From: a virus | Length of the DNA stretch: 64,000 bases | Strand: one strand, 5' to 3' | Virus record (IMG/VR): IMGVR_UViG_3300032268_000694 | Span: 55,276 to 119,275 of that record | Made by a program: the position numbers and the translations under genes | The notes under the pieces: model-generated | What the model was told of the DNA's origin: nothing | Seen by the model: only the letters and a program-made list of their open reading frames with translations | The model's database searches: none | In this document: piece after piece, positions 10,001-18,008 of the stretch | Layout of the letters: the number at the start of each line of letters is the position of its first letter | How positions within the stretch are numbered: position 1 is the first letter of the stretch

Positions 10001-10104
10001 TTAAATACGAAAAGCTAAACGCTTTGTTAATTGAAGGATTTAAAGAACAACAATTGCAAATTGAAGAATTAAAAGAATTAGTAAATCAATTATTAAATAA
10101 ATAA
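7006..10104 (+). CDS. Large tail fibre with hexapeptide repeats and C-terminal S74 intramolecular chaperone
   Basis: 1032 residues. Residues about 200-360 are an almost uninterrupted run of hexapeptides of the form (S/T)(A/S)S(Y/F/V/A)Ax. Two copies of a module (VVQTITSSVNFVTGSTKFGT) occur, at about 145 and 578. The C-terminal about 105 residues are a peptidase S74 (endosialidase-type) self-cleaving chaperone, with the catalytic dyad visible as Ser930 and Lys935 in SDKRLKED, followed by GVIAQEIE and a C-terminal coiled coil. In this family the domain trimerises the fibre and then cleaves itself off. This is the most likely distal host-recognition fibre. Confidence 0.88.
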   Translation: MSTIYVDNILPYSGNSVFISGSVSSLTASFAETASFAPDYTLSSSFLNYTGSTNTRISNLEAFSSSLDAAFATDAQLNTATASLSGSISALSSSFLSYTSSQKAINNTLATTGSNSFIGSQNVTGSINISGSIVVTDTITAQKLVVQTITSSVNFVTGSTKFGTIVSNTHDFTGSVSVSGSLAVNGSNVILTNQTSSISAATASFASTASLALTASYILNAVSASYAMSSSFATSASYAESASYALSSSAAVSSSYAISASYALSSSAAVSSSYAISASYALSSSAAVSASYADSASYAMSSSVAVSASYATTASYADSASYAMSSSVAVSASYATTASYADSASIAVSSSQSLTASHLTPVTNLYVNEIYPTTGNSANRIFTENQNTGFGGIGDTVIYTSLFDINLYPGAGTRAVKVTGSLGVSNGITGSLFGTASFASFAPSASFADNANLLNGLDSSTFASTASFQNYTSSTDANISSINTATASLNASVASLNAQTSSLLSYTASLNGFSASILSYTSSQNILNGTFATTGSNTFTGIQTINNNLQVTGSISVTSNITAIGTITAQTLVVQTITSSVNFVTGSTKFGTISANTHQFTGSVSITGSLNVNGPLTATSLTGSLGGSNIVDASIANTKLTNSSVTINGTSLSLGGTLTQAQTIAGAFSGSAQVDHNATTNYVANQHIDHTTVSVSAGSGLSGGGTIAATRTLTLDTGSVHFLDGVKKELNTEGVVSSSAQIDHNATTNYVANRHIDHTAVTITAGSGLSGGGDISTTRTLSIATSGVTDAMLAGSISNAKLTNSTISGIALGSNLATLTIGTGLSGTSYNGSGAVTIANTGVTSNVASTGISVSGATGAVTITNTGVTSAVAGTGVGVSGATGAVTISIGQAVGTGANVQFNSLGVGTAASATAGEIRATNDVTAFYSSDKRLKEDITVIKNPIEKLMAIKGVTFNWKEGFNDIHSHTGADTGVIAQEIEALELPGTVTTRDNGYKAVKYEKLNALLIEGFKEQQLQIEELKELVNQLLNK
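7727..7880 (+). repeat. 54-nt in-frame tandem repeat in fibre gene
   Basis: Copy 1 at 7727-7780 and copy 2 at 7781-7834 are identical. Copy 3 from 7835 diverges after about 35 bases. Each unit encodes 18 residues, that is three hexapeptides. Because the copies are identical in DNA, expansion and contraction by recombination are possible, which would change fibre length in 18-residue steps. Confidence 0.9.
7882..8040 (+). repeat. 72-nt in-frame tandem repeat in fibre gene
   Basis: Copy 1 at 7882-7953 and copy 2 at 7954-8025 are identical, and a third copy begins at 8026 and breaks off after about 15 bases. Each unit encodes 24 residues (four hexapeptides such as SASYAM and TASYAD). It follows directly on the 54-nt repeat array. 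Confidence 0.9.
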
Positions 10105-10107
10105 GTT

Positions 10108-10635
10108 ATGGGATTTGTAATTAAACAACCCATTGAGACTAATCAGGGGTTGTTAACAGAAGCGTATGCTAGGATTGAAATGTACAGAGTAGATATGTTC
10201 TATGGTTTACTGCATACTACTGTAGCTATGTATCCTAGTAGACAGGTTGCAAAAGATACATTTCCTGTATATTTTGGAGAAGTAAATCCTCATCCTTCTC
10301 AAATTGTAGGAGTAAGTATAGTGTATAATGGAGAAGAAATAGAATATCCAACCTATTTTGAGTTTCCTATGGTAGATCCTGTTGAAATTGAAATACCTAT
10401 ATATGAAGATGTTGTTAAAAGTAAAGTAAGTAAATACTATGATTTTGATGATAACGGAGAAATTATAGAAAAAACAAGAGAGGAAGAAACTAAAACAACA
10501 ATTCAAACAGGAACACAAACTATAACTAAACAAAAAATAAATGTAAATAAAGAAAACGTTTATTCTTTTGCTTATGATTTAGTTAAAAAAGAATTTGGTA
10601 AAATATTTGGTGACGAAAACATAATAGACGAATAA
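10108..10635 (+). CDS. Unknown protein downstream of the large fibre
   Basis: 175 residues. The first about 100 residues look like a compact beta-rich domain. Residues about 115-155 are charged and Thr-rich (EKTREEETKTT). Its place directly after the S74 fibre (3-base gap) and one-base overlap with the next gene suggest a fibre-assembly or fibre-attached protein. No family recognised. Confidence 0.65.
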   Translation: MGFVIKQPIETNQGLLTEAYARIEMYRVDMFYGLLHTTVAMYPSRQVAKDTFPVYFGEVNPHPSQIVGVSIVYNGEEIEYPTYFEFPMVDPVEIEIPIYEDVVKSKVSKYYDFDDNGEIIEKTREEETKTTIQTGTQTITKQKINVNKENVYSFAYDLVKKEFGKIFGDENIIDE

Positions 10636-11126
10636 TGGGTATAAGTACACAAGGCGCTACTAACGTTTCTCTTAACACGGCTGCTACATACGTTGGTGCT
10701 TCACCAAAATCTTTGCGTACTGTTGGGGGTAAAACATTCCCTAGATATGATACTGGAGCTGCAAGCATGGGTACAATGCTCCAAAGTACTAGTTTATTTC
10801 AAGTTATTGTTTATAGTAGTAATACATCACAAGGAACAGTAAGTATTACTTATCCTTTTAGTGTAAGTGGCGATGGTGCTGGGGCTAATCACTTTGTAGT
10901 TTCTAAAACATATGCTTACATTACTATTGTAGCAACATCAATTTATCCTTATTATTTTAGAAGGTGGGCTACCACATCCGGTGGCGTAACACCAATTTTA
11001 ACAGGTGGTACCACAACTGGTGATAACCAACCTTTTGGTACTGCTGCATCTCCAATTGTTTATTCATATAACTTCAATACTACCGACGCGGCTAGTTATA
11101 CCACAATTTATGCGGTATTCTCATAA
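10635..11126 (+). CDS. Unknown beta-rich protein, possible fibre tip or decoration protein
   Basis: 163 residues, Ser/Thr/Gly/Tyr-rich with strong beta propensity and no helices of note. There is no signal peptide or membrane segment. It is coupled to the upstream gene (TAATGG) and is the last gene before a TATTTATT motif and the glycan island. The composition resembles small phage tip or head-decoration proteins, but no family is recognised. Confidence 0.6.
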   Translation: MGISTQGATNVSLNTAATYVGASPKSLRTVGGKTFPRYDTGAASMGTMLQSTSLFQVIVYSSNTSQGTVSITYPFSVSGDGAGANHFVVSKTYAYITIVATSIYPYYFRRWATTSGGVTPILTGGTTTGDNQPFGTAASPIVYSYNFNTTDAASYTTIYAVFS

Positions 11127-11134
11127 TATTTATT
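11127..11134 (+). promoter_or_regulatory. TATTTATT motif (putative late promoter) for the glycan island
   Basis: Follows the upstream stop directly and lies 12 bases before the ATG at 11147. It is flanked by a short inverted repeat, TCATAA (11121-11126) and TTATGA (11145-11150), whose right arm contains the start codon. The repeat is weak and A+T-rich, so it may be chance. Confidence 0.5.
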
Positions 11135-11146
11135 GCAAAATAAGTT

Positions 11147-12019
11147 ATGAATGTTATATGGTGTGCTGAACACATTCAGTTCTATTCTAATCTAGAAAAA
11201 GCATTTTTGTATACTTCCATCCTAACATGGAAGCATTTTTATCCTCATCACACCACTAATTTATATTGTGATAATCACAGTGAAGCCATCATTAGAAATA
11301 TAGGTATTATTGATCTGTGGGATAATGTTAATACAGAAATATTAAATAAAAAGCTATATACATTTAATGAAAATGCATTTTGGGCTTCATCAAAATTAAA
11401 GGTTATAAATGAACTTACAGCTCCCTTTGTTATAATAGACTTAGATTTATTTATTAAACAAAAATTTATTCCTGAAGATTATTGGCAGCAAGATATTGTT
11501 GGTAACTTTATGGAAGTAACCTCTCACCATTATATAGAACCATATAAGATTAGAAAATACATGGCTCTACCCGAATATGATTGGGATGATAAAGCTATTA
11601 ACGTTGCATTTTTATATATTAATAATGAGAAATTAAGGGCGGAATACGCTCAAACGGCTCTAGATTGGATGACTACTATGACAGAAAAAGGAGGCGTTAT
11701 TAACGGCCTTAATATGGTTTTTTGCGAACAAAAATTATTATGGCAATTAGTAAAGCAACATAATTTAAACCATAAATTTTTATTTAATGAAACATTAGTA
11801 TGTTGGAAAGACCAATGGATAGAAAACGGATTAGGTTTATATCCTAAAAAAAATGAATATGAATATGCAGCTCATTTTGGTCCTGATAAACGAAGAGCAT
11901 TTGATGATAGTAATGGATATTATGTTGAATGCAAGCAAAATGTATTAGAGGTATTTTTTAAATATTTCCCTCATTTAAGTATAAATGTATTAAATTTATT
12001 AGAAGCAGGCTATGTTTAA
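11147..12019 (+). CDS. Predicted glycosyltransferase with DxD motif
   Basis: 290 residues. An N-terminal nucleotide-binding-like half is followed by FVIIDLDLF at about residue 100, a typical metal-binding DxD motif of GT-A enzymes with hydrophobic residues before it. Later conserved-looking elements include IVGNFMEVTSHHY and NVAFLYI. It is the first gene of the island that runs to about 25.5 kb and overlaps the next gene by 8 bases. Donor and acceptor cannot be read from sequence. Assignment to a GT-A-like family is inference from the DxD context. Confidence 0.6.
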   Translation: MNVIWCAEHIQFYSNLEKAFLYTSILTWKHFYPHHTTNLYCDNHSEAIIRNIGIIDLWDNVNTEILNKKLYTFNENAFWASSKLKVINELTAPFVIIDLDLFIKQKFIPEDYWQQDIVGNFMEVTSHHYIEPYKIRKYMALPEYDWDDKAINVAFLYINNEKLRAEYAQTALDWMTTMTEKGGVINGLNMVFCEQKLLWQLVKQHNLNHKFLFNETLVCWKDQWIENGLGLYPKKNEYEYAAHFGPDKRRAFDDSNGYYVECKQNVLEVFFKYFPHLSINVLNLLEAGYV

Positions 12020-12734
12020 TCAAAACTACATAAAAACTCACCTAACAAATAATCTAGATTCCCCAGTACCTTATAGATGGACACATGGTGCAACTGATCT
12101 TCATTTAGGAGATGGATTAATAGTTTATTCTATTATTCAACAAATGAGAGCCAAAAATTGTGTTTGTATAGGATCAGGAGGTGGATTTATTCCTCGCTTA
12201 ATGACACAAGCTAGATATGATTTACACCAGCAAGGTATATTTGAGGGTAATTCTGACTACAATTGGGGAGATATAGGTGCTACCTACGTTGTGGATGCTT
12301 GTAATGGAATTGGGGGACCTAATGATTTAGAAAATAAAGATTCATTTTATAGAAAGTCATTCCAACCACGCTTTATTAAATCAACCTCAGAAAAAGCATA
12401 TTACGATTTTTTTGTTATTCAAGACATTAAAATAGATGTTTTGTTTATTGATGGTGATCATTCATATGAAGGTGTTAAATTAGATTTTGAATTATATTCT
12501 AAAATAATGTCACCTAAAGGTATCATATTAATACATGATACTGATGGTGAATATGAAGAATCATTAATCATTTCAGAAGATGCTAAAAAAGATCACCATC
12601 GTTTTGATGGTCCTTCCCATTTAATTAAAGAACTTCAACAAAATCCTGAATGGAATTTGGTAAATTTATTTAATTTTCGTATATTGAGTGATAAACCGTC
12701 ATCAAGTGGTATAACAATAGTTAATAGGAAATGA
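12012..12734 (+). CDS. Class I SAM-dependent methyltransferase (Methyltransf_24-like)
   Basis: 240 residues. Motif I appears as VCIGSGGGFIPRL (about 51-63). The later block DVLFIDGDHSYEGVKLDFE, followed by PKGIILIHDTD, is the hallmark of the Methyltransf_24 family, which acts on sugars, lipids and small molecules. It sits between two glycosyltransferase genes with overlaps at both ends, so O-methylation of a sugar in the island's glycan is the likely job. The substrate is not known. Confidence 0.75.
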   Translation: MFNQNYIKTHLTNNLDSPVPYRWTHGATDLHLGDGLIVYSIIQQMRAKNCVCIGSGGGFIPRLMTQARYDLHQQGIFEGNSDYNWGDIGATYVVDACNGIGGPNDLENKDSFYRKSFQPRFIKSTSEKAYYDFFVIQDIKIDVLFIDGDHSYEGVKLDFELYSKIMSPKGIILIHDTDGEYEESLIISEDAKKDHHRFDGPSHLIKELQQNPEWNLVNLFNFRILSDKPSSSGITIVNRK

Positions 12735-13570
12735 TAAGATTAGTTACAGTAACAGGTTCTCGCACCAATACACTTTGGCACATGCTAAACTACTATAAAG
12801 ATAGAGTTGACGAAATTTATGTAGTAGTGTATGAATGGGATGGATTTAGTACATATGATGATGTATTAGCTATTACAAAACAATTTCCAAACGTTCGTAT
12901 TATAGATAGAGTAGTAGCAGAGAAATATAATTGGGAAATGGTTACTACATTATACAACAAAACTAAAATGTTACATCCTAATGATTGGTGGGTTGTAGCC
13001 GATGACGATGAATTTCATAAGTATTCAAAAGATTTGTATGAAATAGTAAGTGATTGTAATGAAAATGGATGGGAATTAGTTAGAGGTGGGTTTATTGACA
13101 GAATAGGAGAAAATGGAACTTTCCCTAAAATTGATAATGATGAAGATATATTTGAACAATTTCCTTTAGCTGGATTTTTTAGATACCCATTAAGTGGTGC
13201 TTGTCCAAATAAAATTTGTATATTAAAAGGGCATATAGAACTAACACCAGGACAACACTATGCAAAAATAGATGGACATACAACATGGAAATGGCAAGGG
13301 TGGAATCATCCATTAATTGCTCCTGTTGATGAATATAATGTTCAAGTCCATCATTTTAAGTGGGACAGCACATGTATAGAAAGAATAAAAGCAGTAGCAG
13401 ACATAAAACAATTATACTCATACTCAGATGAATATAAAAAAATGTATCAATCATTACGAAGTAATAACTTTGAAATTGATATTACTGATAGTAGGTTTAT
13501 GATTGAACATGCTGGTTTTTGGGGATATAATCAATGGAATAAATTATTTAAAATAATATTATCAATATGA
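12731..13570 (+). CDS. Predicted glycosyltransferase, family 2/GT92-like
   Basis: 279 residues. It starts with RLVTVTGSRTNTLWHMLNYY, typical of GT2-related enzymes that begin with a short strand and a helix. It has WWVVADDDEFHKY at about 86-98 (acidic metal motif, in the DxD position) and VHHFKW near residue 215, as in GT92-like proteins. It overlaps the methyltransferase gene by four bases (ATGA) and the next small gene by four. It probably adds a sugar in the same pathway; linkage unknown. Confidence 0.7.
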   Translation: MIRLVTVTGSRTNTLWHMLNYYKDRVDEIYVVVYEWDGFSTYDDVLAITKQFPNVRIIDRVVAEKYNWEMVTTLYNKTKMLHPNDWWVVADDDEFHKYSKDLYEIVSDCNENGWELVRGGFIDRIGENGTFPKIDNDEDIFEQFPLAGFFRYPLSGACPNKICILKGHIELTPGQHYAKIDGHTTWKWQGWNHPLIAPVDEYNVQVHHFKWDSTCIERIKAVADIKQLYSYSDEYKKMYQSLRSNNFEIDITDSRFMIEHAGFWGYNQWNKLFKIILSI

Positions 13571-13764
13571 CAAAAGAAGAAAAAGAAAAAGAACAATTAG
13601 TTCTTGAACAACGTAAAGTTAAAGCATTAGAAAAAATTGCTACTACATTAGATGCACTCACTATTTGGTTTGAAGAAATTAATAAGGATGAATGGAGTGA
13701 TAGAATTCAATACTACTTAGCTGAATGGCATGAATCCTCTGTAAAGAAAAAAGATAGTGAATAA
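13567..13764 (+). CDS. Small charged helical protein within the glycan operon
   Basis: 65 residues, rich in Lys and Glu, predicted to be helical through most of its length (MTKEEKEKEQLVLEQRKVKAL). It overlaps the genes on both sides (4 bases upstream, 8 bases downstream), so it is co-translated with two glycosyltransferases. Function unknown. Confidence 0.6.
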   Translation: MTKEEKEKEQLVLEQRKVKALEKIATTLDALTIWFEEINKDEWSDRIQYYLAEWHESSVKKKDSE

Positions 13765-15163
13765 ATTAGGTGTAATAGTACCTTATAGAAATAGATATGA
13801 ACAACTAATTACGTTTAAAGAATCTATTACAAAGTATCTTGAATCTAAAAATATAGACTTTGAATTAATCATAGTTGATCAAGATAATGCTAAACTTTTT
13901 AATAGAGGTATGTTACTTAATATTGGATTTAAGTATGCTAAAAAATTTGAATGTAATTATGTTGTTTTTCATGATATAGATATGCTACCAATAGATGTAG
14001 ACTATTCATATTCTGAGGTACCGTTACATATGGCTACAAATTTTATAGTAGAGGAAGGAGAAAAAGAAAGAAGTTTATTTGATACCTACTTTGGTGGAGT
14101 TACAATGTTCCCCACAGAACAATTTGAACAAATTGATGGATATTCTAACAAATACTGGGGTTGGGGATATGAAGATAATGATTTATTATTAAGATGTGAA
14201 GAAAAGTTTGTACAACTAGACACATTAAAAATAAAAAATTTAGGAAGAAAAGGAAAAGCATTAAAGTTTAATGGGGTAAATGCATATGTTAAAGTAAAAA
14301 ACAATATAGATTTTAGATCTAATGCTACTTTTTTTATATCTTTTCACCCTGATAATTTAGAGCTAAATCATTTAAAGGAATCTGATGAATTCACATCTTT
14401 TAGTATTCCTGGATATGATTTTGCTGTTTGTTATAGTTCTTTTTCAAGATATAATTTTTGTGCCTTTGATAGTGAATTAAATGCATTGTATGTAAATTCT
14501 AATATCAAAACCAACTATAAAACTAATTTAACTATAACTTTAGATGTATTAGATAATATATTTAGAGTTTATCAAGATGGAATTTTTATAGGACAAACAC
14601 CAAACTACAAAAAATTATACAAATACCAAAAAGAACCATTCTTTTATTTAGGTGTAGGCAAACCAGATAGAGAAATAATACCAAATTTTTTTAAAGGTTA
14701 TATAGATTCATTTGCATATTATAATAAAATATTAACAGATAGTGAAATACTAGAAATTTCAAATAACAATCAAGACCTAAAAAAATACAAATCATCAGAT
14801 GATTTAAAGTTATATTATGATGCAAATTATATATATGAATATAAATTAACTGATTTATCTGGAAATGATAATAGAGGTGAAATTATTAATTGTGAGATAG
14901 TTGATTATGAATTTGATGATTATAAAGAAGTTAAAATACCATATAGAAAAAATTCTTTATTTCAATCATTAAAACATGAAGAAAATGGTTTTTTAGGAAA
15001 TAAATGGAAAGATAAATCAACTCGTTGGAATCAATTAAGATTTCAAAATGAAGTGTCAAATCATATATCATTAATAAACAGAGATGGATTATCAACCTTA
15101 GAATTTATTGAATACGGCGTTATTAAAGATAAAAATATTACACACGTTAATGTAGGAATATGA
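13757..15163 (+). CDS. GT7 (beta-4-galactosyltransferase-like) enzyme with inserted LamG/ConA-like lectin domain
   Basis: 468 residues from a GTG start overlapping the upstream gene. GT7 motifs appear in order: VPYRNR (8-13), FNRG with LLNIGF (48-58), HDIDM (72-76, metal-binding DxD), YFGG (111-114) and GWGYEDND (135-142). A LamG/concanavalin-like segment starts near 169 (LKFNGVNAYVKV) and runs to about 385. The protein then returns to a GT7-type C-terminus with DGLSTLEF at 443-450, which matches the DGLNSLTY region of animal beta-4-galactosyltransferases. The lectin-like domain therefore lies inside the catalytic domain, not at its end. A role in capping or extending the phage-made glycan is inferred. 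Confidence 0.75.
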   Translation: MNKLGVIVPYRNRYEQLITFKESITKYLESKNIDFELIIVDQDNAKLFNRGMLLNIGFKYAKKFECNYVVFHDIDMLPIDVDYSYSEVPLHMATNFIVEEGEKERSLFDTYFGGVTMFPTEQFEQIDGYSNKYWGWGYEDNDLLLRCEEKFVQLDTLKIKNLGRKGKALKFNGVNAYVKVKNNIDFRSNATFFISFHPDNLELNHLKESDEFTSFSIPGYDFAVCYSSFSRYNFCAFDSELNALYVNSNIKTNYKTNLTITLDVLDNIFRVYQDGIFIGQTPNYKKLYKYQKEPFFYLGVGKPDREIIPNFFKGYIDSFAYYNKILTDSEILEISNNNQDLKKYKSSDDLKLYYDANYIYEYKLTDLSGNDNRGEIINCEIVDYEFDDYKEVKIPYRKNSLFQSLKHEENGFLGNKWKDKSTRWNQLRFQNEVSNHISLINRDGLSTLEFIEYGVIKDKNITHVNVGI

Positions 15164-16593
15164 AACTAGGAGTATGCGTGCCCTATAGAAATAGAGAAGC
15201 ACATTTAAAAGAATTTATACCCCGCGTAGGAAAATTCCTACAAGATAAAGGCATAGAATATAAAATGTATTTTGGCCATCAGGTAGATGATAAACTGTTT
15301 AATAGAGGTGCTATGAAAAACGTAGCTGCAGAACAAGCCTTTAAAGATGGCTGTGATTATATTGTGTGGCATGATATTGATATGATTCCTGAAGATGAAC
15401 ATTGTGATTACTCATTCCCAGAAAATGACCCTAGACATATTGCTGTTTATATTTCAAAAACAGATTACCATTTAAAATATGCTGACTACTTTGGTGGTGC
15501 TGTTATATTCAGTAAAGAACAAGTAGAAAGAACAAATGGTTACTCTAATGGATATTGGGATTGGGGAATGGAGGATGATGATTTATTTTGGAGATGTGTA
15601 TTAGAAGGATATGCTGATGTAAATTACATGAATTATAACCAAACAAAACCCTTTTTAAGGTTTAATGGTGATGATTCTTATGTAAAAATCCCATCAAGCC
15701 CTACATTAAACCACCTTACTCATAAAGACCATACTGTGTCTGTATTAGTTAGATCCTACCACCAACAAGAAAAAATGCCTATTTACTTGATAGGGGCTGA
15801 AGATAAACAATTTGTTGAATATCCGATATTTAGAAGACCCGGATATGATTGTGGTATATCATATAACAATTCACGAGCATACACAGTAATGCTTTGGGAT
15901 ATGTGGAATAAACCTATCTACCAATGGATGAAACGATACGAAAATCAATGGACTTGGGTTACTTATTCTGTTGATGTTTATAATAAACAAATACATGTTT
16001 ACATAAACGGGATTGAATCTGAAGTATCATCTGGTACTGGAACCGACTCCCCTGCTTCATATGAAGGTGGATTAAAAAAATACAACAATGTTGATTACTA
16101 TCTAGGCATGTCCCCATCATCTAATGATGATAGTCCATCTAAGTACTTTAAAGGAGACATGGCTAAACTAATGGTGTGGGATAGGTGTTTAAGCAAAGAA
16201 GAAATATTATCTTCATTTAACAATACGATAGATAGTTTAGTACTTGACTATGATTTTAGTCATGATAAACTATTAAAAGATCAAACGGGAAATAATAATA
16301 ATGGTTTGGTAGTTAATTGTGAAAAACTGGAAGAGAATATTAAAGTACCATATACAATTGCTCCACACAGAACACCAGGAAGAATGGAATGTTTGGATCA
16401 CGTTGATGAGGGATTTGTGGATGGTAAGTGGGCTAAAGGTGAAACAACAGCTAAAAATGAATACCGCTATATTATGGGTATGCAACAAGGTAAGATAAAC
16501 CATAAAACTGATGGGATGAATACCTTAAAGTATACTCTGGTTAGTAAAGAAGAAATAGCAGATAACTGCTTTATGTTAAATGTAATACTATAA
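15160..16593 (+). CDS. Second GT7-like galactosyltransferase with inserted LamG/ConA-like lectin domain
   Basis: 477 residues, a tandem paralogue of the preceding gene, overlapping it by four bases. Motifs: VPYRNR (7-12), FNRG (47-50), HDIDM (71-75), YFGG (110-113) and WDWGMEDDD (133-141). The lectin-like insertion begins near 166 (LRFNGDDSYVKI) and includes YINGIE and a KYFKGDMAKLMVWDR strand pair. The GT7 C-terminal element returns near the end as DGMNTLKYTLV. The two copies have diverged strongly, which suggests different donors or acceptors. Membership of GT7 is from motif order; the sugar is unknown. Confidence 0.75.
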   Translation: MKLGVCVPYRNREAHLKEFIPRVGKFLQDKGIEYKMYFGHQVDDKLFNRGAMKNVAAEQAFKDGCDYIVWHDIDMIPEDEHCDYSFPENDPRHIAVYISKTDYHLKYADYFGGAVIFSKEQVERTNGYSNGYWDWGMEDDDLFWRCVLEGYADVNYMNYNQTKPFLRFNGDDSYVKIPSSPTLNHLTHKDHTVSVLVRSYHQQEKMPIYLIGAEDKQFVEYPIFRRPGYDCGISYNNSRAYTVMLWDMWNKPIYQWMKRYENQWTWVTYSVDVYNKQIHVYINGIESEVSSGTGTDSPASYEGGLKKYNNVDYYLGMSPSSNDDSPSKYFKGDMAKLMVWDRCLSKEEILSSFNNTIDSLVLDYDFSHDKLLKDQTGNNNNGLVVNCEKLEENIKVPYTIAPHRTPGRMECLDHVDEGFVDGKWAKGETTAKNEYRYIMGMQQGKINHKTDGMNTLKYTLVSKEEIADNCFMLNVIL

Positions 16594-16595
16594 TA

Positions 16596-18008
16596 ATGTC
16601 AGATAAAAATGCTTTTGAAAACCCGTTTTATGTAAGGGTAAAGGATGAACTAGATAGTGTTGGTAAAGGAATGTGTTTAGCAAAATGGACACAAGTAACC
16701 CTACAACTCCAAACAGGACATAATCACTCTTGTCACCATCCAGCAACACATAAAATATCAGAACAAGAAATTGTTCGCAATCCTTCATCACTACACAATA
16801 CTCGATTTAAGAAATTAAAGAGAAAAGAAATGTTAGAAGGACAAAGACCAACAGAATGTGATTATTGTTGGAATGTGGAAGATAGTTCTGATAGATTTAG
16901 TGATAGAGTATTCAAATCAGGAGAAAGTTGGTCATACCCTTTTAAAGATGAAATTATTAATTCTGATTGGAGAGCTGATTACAATCCAAAATATGTTGAA
17001 GTAGCATTTAGCAATGCTTGTAACTTTAAATGTTCATATTGTGGTCCTGCTTTTAGTTCTAAGTGGGTAGAAGAAATAGAAAAGCATGGTGGTTATCCAA
17101 CAACAGATAATTTTAACGATATTAGTTGGATGGTTAGAGAAAATAAAATGCCTATTAAACATAGTGACCCTAACCCATATGTAGATGCTTTTTGGAAATG
17201 GTGGCCTGAATTATATAGAGATTTACACACATTTAGAATTACAGGTGGTGAACCTTTATTAAATAAAGATACTTGGGATGTATTAGATTATATCATCAAT
17301 GAACCAAATCCAAATAAAGAATTAAAATTAGCAATTAACTCTAATTTAGGGGTACCTGATAAATTAATAGATAGATTAATTGAAAAAATTAAAAAAATTG
17401 AAGATGGTAATAAAGTAAAAGAACTAATTATATTTACTTCTGCTGATACTTGGGGAGAACAAGCTGAATATATTAGAACAGGTTTAGAATTTAATAGATT
17501 TTGGAATAACGTAAACAAAATATTAGAAGAATGTCCTAGAGTTATCATAACATTTATGGCTACATATAATGCTTTAAGTGTATTTAATTATTCTAAACTA
17601 ATATCTGAAGTATATGATCTTAAAAGAATATATGGTAATACAGACAGGTATTGGAATTCAGCAACATTTTTAGATACATCATATTTAAGATATCCAACCC
17701 ATCAAACAGTAAAAGTTTTGCCACATCAATTTTCTCAAAATATTTTGGATCAAGTAAAATTAATTTCTTATCAATCAATCCCATCATTTGATTCTAGAAA
17801 TATAGGATACAGTGATATTGAAGTACAAAAAATTAAAAGAATCTATGATTGGATGCTATCACCTCAGGATACAGCTGAACAAATGAGAAATAGATACAAC
17901 TTTTATCAATATTTTTCAAATCATGATTTAAGAAGAGGAACTAATTTTGTAAAAACATTTCCTGAATTAGAAGAATTTTATAACTTCTGTAAAACAATTC
18001 AATTATGA
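16596..18008 (+). CDS. Twitch-domain radical SAM enzyme
   Basis: 470 residues. The 4Fe-4S cluster motif is CNFKCSYC (CX3CX2C), near residue 143, followed by RITGGEP (the GGE SAM-binding motif). An N-terminal extension has a CDYCWNVED element that, together with the radical SAM core, is typical of the twitch-domain radical SAM proteins common in marine T4-like phages. The reaction is unknown. Its place between GT7-lectin genes and a stand-alone lectin-like gene suggests that it modifies a sugar or a fibre peptide. It overlaps the next gene by four bases. Confidence 0.8.
   Translation: MSDKNAFENPFYVRVKDELDSVGKGMCLAKWTQVTLQLQTGHNHSCHHPATHKISEQEIVRNPSSLHNTRFKKLKRKEMLEGQRPTECDYCWNVEDSSDRFSDRVFKSGESWSYPFKDEIINSDWRADYNPKYVEVAFSNACNFKCSYCGPAFSSKWVEEIEKHGGYPTTDNFNDISWMVRENKMPIKHSDPNPYVDAFWKWWPELYRDLHTFRITGGEPLLNKDTWDVLDYIINEPNPNKELKLAINSNLGVPDKLIDRLIEKIKKIEDGNKVKELIIFTSADTWGEQAEYIRTGLEFNRFWNNVNKILEECPRVIITFMATYNALSVFNYSKLISEVYDLKRIYGNTDRYWNSATFLDTSYLRYPTHQTVKVLPHQFSQNILDQVKLISYQSIPSFDSRNIGYSDIEVQKIKRIYDWMLSPQDTAEQMRNRYNFYQYFSNHDLRRGTNFVKTFPELEEFYNFCKTIQL

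Noticed and set aside
10207-10533. Antisense open frame of 108 codons
   Set aside because: It lies wholly inside the plus-strand gene at 10108-10635, has an odd Tyr/Phe/Ser-rich composition and no promoter or start signal.
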